The translations under genes and the position numbers were made by a program. The notes under the pieces are model-generated. The model was not told the origin of the DNA, made no database searches, and saw nothing but the letters and a program-made list of their open reading frames with translations. From positions 372,001 to 436,000 of the forward strand of contig VUYT01000008.1 in assembly GCA_008802785.1 (NCBI GenBank): a stretch of 64,000 bases of DNA, in the 5' to 3' direction. The DNA comes from Symmetrospora coprosmae (taxonomy: Eukaryota > Basidiomycota > Cystobasidiomycetes > Symmetrosporaceae). Shown here in pieces: positions 56,978-64,000 of this stretch. Position 1 is the stretch's first letter. Every line of letters starts with the position of its first letter.

Positions 56978-57511
56978 TCGAATGTCTGGACTTGGCCTCT
57001 CACCCAAAAGTGATGGCTCTCTTCAAGAAAGTTGGGGCCATACTCCCCCACCTCGCTTTCCTTTGCTGCAGCTCACTGTCCCCATACGAACGAACATGCT
57101 ATTACACTCCTGCTCTGCAACCTATACTTGGCAATTCCTTTCACAGCCATCTGTTAACCCCTCTCCTGCCTCTCCTGCCGCTCCCCTTGCTGACCTCCTC
57201 ATCAGTGTGTCGTGAATGGCTGAACCAGCAACACCATGACCTTCTCTGATGTCGACGTAATCGATACACGATGAATTCCTCAATTATGAGAACGAAGCAA
57301 CATCTTACGTTTCGCGGCTCTGGATCCGTCGAACGTCGCATCCGACAAACAGGCATCTCCGCCACGGCACATGCTGAGGCGGTGTAAGGGTTCCACGACA
57401 TTGCAAAGATTTGCGCTGCCCACCTACCAATCAGATCTACCTCCTCCCGCTCTCAGCTTTAACCAAGTCGACCGAACCGACCAGGAGTCCTCCCTTCGGC
57501 TGTAGCTCAGA
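56978..57511. other. Intergenic region between U2 and the MGC-start gene
   Basis: About 530 bases lie between the right U2 promoter and the start of the next plus-strand gene. I see no coding feature. A plus-strand frame entering from the U2 arm is an antisense artefact. Confidence 0.5.
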
Positions 57512-58461
57512 ATGGGTAGGGCCTCTTAGGGTTGAGAGCACCCTTGCAGCTCATCCTGACCGCCTCTTCTCCTCGGCAGGCAGGCTGTTTCGGGATCAAG
57601 AACATCTTCGCTCGACCCAGACCTCCCCTCGTATACTCACGCTCGCCTACGCCGGACAGACCGCGTTCCTCGTACTCATCTACGGATTCGCGGGACTGTT
57701 CGCCCTCCCCTCCAGCCTCGCTGATCACCCATGTGGGCGACACTCGTCGAGCCGATGTAGTCAAGGCATATCGTTACGTCAACCCTACAACGTCACCCGG
57801 ACCCCGTCCATCAGCCCACATCTCGACTTCGGCCAGTCCATCGAGAAGGAGCACAAGAAAGCCCAGCGATGCAGCTGTTCCGACAAAGCCCAGCGATGCG
57901 GATGTTCCGACACTCAGAGTGCAGATCGACATCCCGAATCCACCACATTGCCGGTGCAGGCGGAGAGGGGAAAAGGATCACCAATGTCGATGGCGGGATC
58001 AGGTAGAAGCCGAAACTCTAGCTCGCGAGGAGACACGAAGGCATCGATCCCTCTATGCTCATACCGCGCCTCTACCCCGTGAAAGATGCAAGCGCTCAGA
58101 GGTTGCTCACCCAAACCGGTCACCTCTGTCGGACCTTGCCGGCCGGCCAACCGCTCCTGAGAATACTGCGTCCGCTGCGTCCCAGCGACGATCACCGCTC
58201 CCGGGCATTGCTCCACGGCCTGACATTCAGATAGAAGCCCGTGGTCCCGGCGCGCGCCGACCTAGCGAACGCCGACGGAATACGCCGTGGCCTCCAGCTC
58301 GACCAACGTACCATGGCTTGAATCCGTTCAAAAAAGCGCGGCAGGAGGCAGAGGATATGAGCGACCTTGCCAGGTATGGCGTCATACGTCGACGCTCGCC
58401 CGACAGACTGCCACTCAGGCCATTGAAATCAGGCACACGGCGCCAGGGGCCCGGAGTGTGA
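57512..58461 (+). CDS. Basic disordered protein with an MGC lipidation-type N-terminus
   Basis: A four-base first exon (57512-57515, ATG plus one base) is joined by a 68-nt intron (GTAGGG...GGCAG, with a CTGAC site) to 57584-58461, giving 293 residues. The spliced start is MGCFGIKNIF. Met-Gly-Cys is the classic signal for N-myristoylation at Gly2 and palmitoylation at Cys3, so membrane anchoring is likely. The rest is Arg/Pro/Ser-rich with PRPPLVYSRSPTPDRPR, a KPSDAAVPT/KPSDADVPT pair and CRCRRRGEKDHQCRW, and looks disordered. No known domain. Without the splice there is no in-frame ATG near the start, which supports the intron. Confidence 0.65.
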
Positions 58462-58712
58462 AGCGTGTGGCAATGGCATCAGCACCACGTTCTCAGCGTA
58501 TGTAGCACTATGCGCAACAGCTTCCATTGCGGGCGAGGTCTCGAGACCAGCTATATTGACCAGGCCCGTATGAGCGTAGGTTAAAAGATACAGTGTCGTG
58601 GCGTTTGCGAGCTGCAGAAAGAATGAGAGAAGGCAAGCGGGAGCGAACGAGAGGACTGATGTACTACTTGCGAACGATCTGGCGTGAGAGAGCGTTGAAG
58701 ACCGGCTGACGT

Positions 58713-61700
58713 TCAGTTTTTGCGGCAGCACCTTGTGCTCTGTCGCTTGACCCAGAACCACAGTGCACCAGCAAAGCGGACCTGTGAGAAGAGCACCAGC
58801 ATTCCTCATAAGTCAGCCATACGAAGCAAGAAGGCGAGTCTTTGAACTCTCACAGCACTAAGCCCCGCAGTGGCCCAAAGAATGACGTTGAAGTAGAGGG
58901 ACTGCTTGTCCTGCTGCTCGGCCGCACTCGTGTCGTACCCGTTGACATTCTCGATGGCAATGACGAGCGCGGCATTGCTGAGGAGCCAGAAGGCGACGAG
59001 CCGCGTGCGGAACGTCTTGTTCTCATCGTCCATCGTCGGCTTCTCCTCCGTCTCGACCGTTACAACTGGCTTCATGGCCCGCTGCACAGTCTCCTTGAAG
59101 GCAGTGTCGAGGTCCTCGGCCGTCTTTTCCGTCTCTTCGATGACGGCGCCTGACTCGCCCTTTTCGGCGTGTGACGAGACGGAGGGAAGCGCATCGGCCT
59201 TGTCGGAGCCTGCGAGCAATACGTCACGTTAGGTCTGTCACGCGTGACGTCCCCAAGTCGATGCGCTGTATTTACCTTTCGTTCCCCACCTACCGAGAGG
59301 CGACCAGTGGTAAGGCGCATCAGCACTAGTATAGCCGACCGTGCAGCGACAACACTCACGAGACGTCGTGCAAATTGCAGAACGAGTAGACCATAAGGAT
59401 GTTGGTAAAGCTAGGCGCCATTCCAATGTACTGCGGGAACGAGTGAAGCATGTGCCAAGGATCGGCGTAGAGTAGAGACGCAATGAGGTAGATGCCAAAT
59501 GTCGAGACCAGAGCAGCGAGGAGCACGCCATTTGTCCCGGAAAGCATGGTCAGGATCTTGTCGCCGATCGTGTTGTCCCCGGCGAAATCGATGGCGGTGA
59601 AGGCTTTGATGGTGAGGAGGATCGCGCAAGCCATCAGGTAATAGCCCAGGAACTGGAGCCAGCGATACCCGGCCTGGCATCAGCATGGTGTCTCTGCAAT
59701 GTTGTCGTGGCGTTGCCAGTGTACGCACCCCGAATACCAGGAACGACATGATGTACGAAACCCTCTCTCCTTTCGGCCTATTTCCGAGCGCCAGGATGAA
59801 CTGCAAGCCGAGCGTTGCGCCGTACAACCAGATGAAGGCATTGTTGACCCAGTGCGTGATCTCCTCGCTGTAGAAGATGTACGTCGGCTTGGGCCCACTC
59901 GGGACGAGCTTGATGATGATGGAGAAAGTAAGCCAGAGATTGGCGAGGGCGAACCACGAGAAGAAGAGCTGGAACGCGTTGAAGAGCGCCTGGATGTGGA
60001 ACATGAAGAGCCTGAAAGGGTTGTGCCCGGACTTGTAGAAGCGGAAGAAGTGAACGAGTGCGTAGACCGAGGCGGCGAACGAGCCGTTGAGCCAGCGTCG
60101 TCGCTGCCCGATCAGCTCGGCGACGCCTGGAGTAATCACATCATCACTGGCTGAGTAGGGATCCAACGAATCGTGGGAATGGAGAGTGGACCCACCTTCC
60201 GGAACATCGGTCTCTCCCTTTGAAGGCTTGACATACGACAGATGCCACTTGTCACCCGCCTTCGCGACCAGCTCAAAGCAAAGGATACGGTCCTCTGCCA
60301 AGAACATGTTCTTTGTGAAGATATTCATTCCCTCGACACCCTTCTTGCCCAGCCTCGAGGCGAGCGTGTGGTCTCCATGGAAGTACTGCTCGAGGGGTCG
60401 GCCCAGCAGGGCGCGGTAGCGGTAGGCCGAGAAGGCTCCAGGCAGGACAGAGACGTATCCGAAAGACGACTCGAGGGGCTTGTCGAGGATGTTGGACATC
60501 TTGTATTCGAAGTTCTGCGCCGCGACGAGCGGGTTGATGAGCTTCTTGCCGCTCTTGAGCATCGCGTGAATCTCGCCGCACGCGCCGCCGAGGTTCTTGT
60601 CGTTGTAGAAGGCCTCCCAGAGATAGTACAGGCTCTTCACTCCCGGCTTTGTTCCCGCGTCAATGAGAATGCACACCTCTGGCTGGAGCTGAAGGCCGAT
60701 CGCATTGAATAGCCAACGGTGCGAGTTGATCTTCTTGCTGTTCTTTTGCTTGAGGCAAAAAATCATCTGAACAGGGACGAGGTTCCCGGCGTCGTTACCC
60801 TCCTGAGGCGTCATCAGCGACGGCTTGGCGTCAACCGAAAGCTGCGTTGTGTACTGCGTGCGATGGATTGGACAGCATCAGTACCAGCTCGACCTCAGCG
60901 AAACCTACGATGAAGTCGATTCCTCACCTCGAACAGGTGCGCCACCGTTTCCTTGCCGTCGACGTCTCGCTTCATGACGTTGTCCTGGTACACGCCGCTG
61001 GAGCGTGTGAATGTGAGGGAAAGCGATCAGCCTGGTGCCTCGCCCGCGTTGTACGCAGGTGCAGAAAGCAAGACGTACATTGTACTGAGCACGTCAAGAA
61101 CGCTCTTGTCGCAAGGATCAATGCCATCAAAGATGAGCGCCACGACAATGCGCTGCCATCCTGGACGCCCTTCCTCAGCGCTGCGCCGCCAAAACTTGGA
61201 CTTGCTCTTGACGATGTCGCGGATGTTAAGCATGACGCCATGCAATGTGCGTGCGACCAGAACCTTGTCTTCGTTGTAGTAGGTGATGGCGATCTATGGC
61301 ATGCAGCCGAGTCAGCCACGGATGGTCCGATCACGAGCTCCTCGCTCTTGGGATGAAGGGGCAACGTACCAGGAGCTCGGTATCGCGACCGTACGTCTTC
61401 TGTCGGAGCTCGTAGCCGTTCTGCGAGAATTGGAAATGGGCTAAGCCAAACGTCCGGCGCAAAAGCAGCGAGCCGGTCACGCTTCCACCCACCGCTGGGG
61501 TGAAGTCGTCCGGGTCAACCGTGGCCGCCGTGTAGCGCATGTGCGAGAACTCTCTCGATTTCGCTGTACGAGATAGCACAGCCGAGATGTCAGCTCATTG
61601 CGTCGCGTCGCGTCCCGACCGCCTTCCTGCGGGAGCGCACGTGCCGCCTCCGCAGCTCTCGCACGACGTTCCAGCAGTCGCAGACAGAGGAGACGCATAA

Positions 61701-62368
61701 AACGCACACATTGCAAGCCACTTTGCCTCGACCGAGTTCTTGATTGGGCCTGGGACGGGGTAGTCGTGCGAGAGTGTCCCCTGCGTGGTGAGCTTGATCT
61801 TTGTCGTCTTGCCGCGCGTGGGCATGCGTGCGCGCTTCTGCCACTCTGCGTCCGAGTTGGCCGAGCTGGCGCGGTGCTGCAGGCCGCCCGGTCGCGCGCC
61901 TGCAAAGCCTGCGGGAGGGAGGTAGTCCTGCGTCGTAGAGGCGTACCCGCCGGCACCGTACGGGTCTTTGCTCAAGTACGAGGGCTGGCTGGGGAGGCTG
62001 CCCGCCCCTGGGTGGACGTACCCGCCCTGCCCCTGGTTGTGGTCGACGGGAGGGTAGCCCGCAAAGTTCTGCGCGTTGGCAGTGAGAGGCGAGCGCTCTC
62101 CGTCGTCGTACATGTCGGCATACGAGCTCGTCACGTCGCCGTGCCCCATGCCCATTGCGTGCCCGTGGCCGTTGCCCCCTCCTCCAGCTGTGTTTACAGA
62201 GTACGTCGAGGGGTTCCCGCCCACTGAAGCGTACGGGCCTTGCTGCTGCGGGTAGTACGATCCACCGTCGTCGTAGCCATCATTGACGGGTCCTTGCTGA
62301 TGCTGTGGATACTGCTGCTGCTGCTGCTGGTGACCGTAACCATTGCCGTTGCCATTGCGGTAGGCCAT
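58713..62368 (-). CDS. CHS: Chitin synthase (GT2 family)
   Basis: Ten exons (62368-61708, 61563-61370, 61293-61079, 60997-60928, 60853-60196, 60126-59729, 59673-59360, 59289-59276, 59209-58854, 58781-58713) give 982 residues. The N-terminal 190 residues are Gly/Gln/Tyr-rich. The catalytic region has [78 protein letters not shown] and the signature [10 protein letters not shown]. Several membrane helices follow, including [20 protein letters not shown] and [17 protein letters not shown]. Exon 8 is a 14-nt microexon that codes most of the conserved SWGTKG. The C-terminal extension of about 135 residues is acidic, then hydrophobic. The enzyme makes cell-wall chitin from UDP-GlcNAc at the plasma membrane. 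It looks like a class I-III type without a myosin domain. Confidence 0.95.
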
Positions 62369-62800
62369 CGAGGCAGGGCGCGCGTTGGTGTATCTGTCCT
62401 TGTTGACTGATGTTGACTGATGGATGCTGAGACTGCTGAGACGACGACTGACTGACTGCAACAGATCGTGTGTGACGAGCAGACCTGCTGCAAGGATGGT
62501 GCACTGGGTTGGTGTCCAGCCGAAGTCTGTCTCCGTTCAAGAATGGGCGGGCAGCTTTGGGCGAGCGAGGAGGACGCGCTCAGACCCGCTCGCGGCGCCG
62601 CCACCAGTAGGGGGAGACAACTCGCAGCACGCACAGCAGCTCTCCACACGCACGCACACACCGCCGTGCATCATCTGGAAGTCTCGCACATTGCAATCTT
62701 GCCATCGCCTACCGCGTACAACAACACTGCACCAACTCCATCGCACCCAGCTCGGGCGCCGACCCGCACTGACCTCCTGAGACCCCACTCAGGCCTGCCC
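62369..62800. other. Intergenic region upstream of chitin synthase
   Basis: These 432 bases hold the chitin synthase promoter and the 3' UTR of the TFB3 gene, both on the minus strand. An in-frame extension upstream of the chosen ATG is open but starts without ATG, so I did not use it. Confidence 0.5.
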
Positions 62801-64000
62801 TCAGGACATGACGGCATCGCCGTCCCTGTCCGTCTTGACGCCCGCATTTGATACACCCACAGGCGGAGTCCACAGCCCCATGACTGCACTGCGGATTGCG
62901 CGCTCCCAGACCGACTTCCGCACGTCGAATCCTCCGCCCTGCTTCTTGCCGTCGCGCAGCACCTCGTGTGTGCCTTTGTCGACGTACGGCTGCTCGACGC
63001 TGCGCAGCGTAAACAGGTCTCGGTAGTCGTAGAAGGCCGTATCGTAGTCGGCCATGGGATCCTCCGGCGCAAAAGGGTCCTTCTTGTTCTGTTCCGCCGC
63101 AAAGCTGTTCCTGTTGAAACCAGCATACCGCGACAGCAGCGAGGGCTTCCCTGACCCCGCTCCCGTGTGCGAGCTTTGAGTGGTATCGCTGGCCATGCGC
63201 GCGCTGCTCCGCTTGAGCGCGACCGCCCGGTGCTTCCGGATGACCTTGCTCGCATCCTCACCCTCGCCGCTCGCCTCGAGCAGTTGCAGCAGCTCCTGCT
63301 CCTCCTTCTCGCGCTCGGCCCGCTCCGCCGCGTCCCGTTGCGCAAACTCGGCCGCCTGGTCCTGCTTTCGCCGCCGCTCCTCCTCGTCTTGCGCGCGGAT
63401 CAGCTCGGCGTGCTTGTCCTCGAACGACGACTGCATGTCGATCTGTTCCGCGTTCTCGCGCTGGTACGCCAGGATCTTGCGGTCCGTTTCTTCGACGTCC
63501 ACAGCGTTGATTAGGTTGAAGGCTGTGGGATGAGGAGGCTCAGCAGGCATATACCTTCGATGCAAATAGGTTTCACGCACTCATGTCCTCGACCTCTTCA
63601 AGGTAGTTGTTGAAAGTCTGCAGATCTGGGAAGTCCTCGTGCGTCTTGTTGAAGCTGGAAATCCGACAGTTCAGCTCGGCGCTCGTTGCTGGTGACTAGC
63701 ATGCACACTCACATCTTTGCTATGCGCTTGCGGATGATGACCTCCTTCTCGACCCCGAGGTCCTCGTACGTCTGTGGCGTGAACTGCGTCTTGCGGATGA
63801 TCTGTCCGCAGATGGGACAAGGGCCGGGACCGAGCGTGAATATCCGGTCAATGCACGACTCGCACCTGGCCAAGAGAGCACAATGAAGCGACGCGGATGT
63901 GCGGTCACAGTGATGAGCTGAGTCAGCGGGGAGGTCGTTCGCGAAGGTGAACCATCCACGCGCGCCGGGGACGCGTCAGGCTCCTCCTCACATCTTGTGG
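62801..64000 (-). CDS. TFB3: TFIIH subunit TFB3/MAT1 (partial, 5' end outside window)
   Basis: Visible exons are 64000-63992 (partial), 63865-63713, 63654-63581 and 63522-62801. The RING finger is rebuilt across the first visible intron: HKM joined to CESCIDRIFTLG and PCPICGQIIRKTQF, the second half of the C3HC4 finger. TYEDLGVEKEVIIRKRIAK, FNKTHEDFPDLQTFNNYLEEVEDM and FNLINAVDVEETDRKI are the conserved MAT1 core. A coiled-coil Glu/Arg-rich region and a poorly conserved C-terminus end at 62801. TFB3/MAT1 holds the Kin28-Ccl1 (CDK7-cyclin H) kinase module on TFIIH for transcription and repair. The first RING cysteines lie beyond the window. Confidence 0.95.

Noticed and set aside
56857-57249. 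Plus-strand open frame with the same MIRFLIEKLKVITLL start
   Set aside because: Antisense of the right U2 copy running on into unrelated DNA; no domain and no codon pattern of a gene.
1-64000. Transposons, retroelements, virus-derived elements, tRNA or rRNA genes, CRISPR arrays, toxin genes
   Set aside because: I looked for reverse transcriptase, integrase, transposase and capsid motifs, terminal repeats, tRNA-like cloverleaf boxes and regularly spaced repeats, and found none I could support by eye. A tRNA or repeat search by software could still find short ones.
12494-64000. Biosynthetic or other functional gene cluster
   Set aside because: The two dehydrogenases, the oxygenase and the GST lie within 12 kb, but housekeeping genes are interspersed and there is no core synthase, so a metabolite cluster is not supported.

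Overview
The window looks like nuclear DNA of a basidiomycete fungus. It is GC-rich, genes are densely packed on both strands, and almost every gene is split by short introns (about 54-150 nt) with GTGNGT-type donors and CTAAC/CTGAC branch-like sites. The gene set includes chitin synthase, a forkhead factor, an INN1/Fic1-type C2 protein and a germinal-centre kinase. Abundant Gln/Ser/Pro-rich tails and the intron density suggest Ustilaginomycotina or a neighbouring lineage; this is inference, not proof. I see no rRNA, tRNA, CRISPR array, transposon or virus-derived element. Exon maps were worked out by hand from splice sites, reading phase and conserved family motifs. In nearly every gene the exon lengths sum to a whole number of codons.

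Layout. 0.7-12.2 kb: forkhead transcription factor (+), fluoroacetate-dehalogenase-like hydrolase (-), TVP38/TMEM64 membrane protein (-), coatomer zeta (-), and a secreted M28 aminopeptidase (+) that shares a short divergent promoter with zeta-COP. 12.5-29.7 kb: a 1600-residue Ser-rich protein (-), an F-box/LRR protein with an in-frame stop just before its F-box (+), a tail-anchored acidic protein (-) head-to-head with a short STI1/Hop-like co-chaperone (+), an MFS transporter (+), and an unrecognised gene with an unresolved 5' end (+). 30-43.2 kb: C2-domain cytokinesis protein (+), CCR4-NOT subunit NOT3 (-), mpaB/latex-clearing-protein-type oxygenase (+), glutathione S-transferase (-), Ste20/GCK kinase (-). 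43.9-53.8 kb: short-chain dehydrogenase (+), adenine phosphoribosyltransferase (+), a second short-chain dehydrogenase with a 7-nt microexon (-), ribosomal protein L35/uL29 (+), a small probable mitochondrial membrane protein (-), cytosolic Phe-tRNA synthetase alpha (+). 53.9-57 kb: two identical U2 snRNA genes in inverted, convergent orientation around a SET-domain gene. 57.5-64 kb: a small MGC-start basic protein (+), chitin synthase (-), and the 3' part of TFIIH subunit TFB3/MAT1 running off the right end (-).

Most genes are housekeeping: vesicle traffic, translation, transcription and mRNA decay, splicing, cell wall and cytokinesis. They do not form one pathway. The most unusual structure is the inverted U2 pair. 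Other points of interest are microexons, one of which carries a catalytic tyrosine, two likely GC-AG introns, the F-box stop codon, and the STI1-like protein that lacks the N-terminal TPR1-DP1 half.
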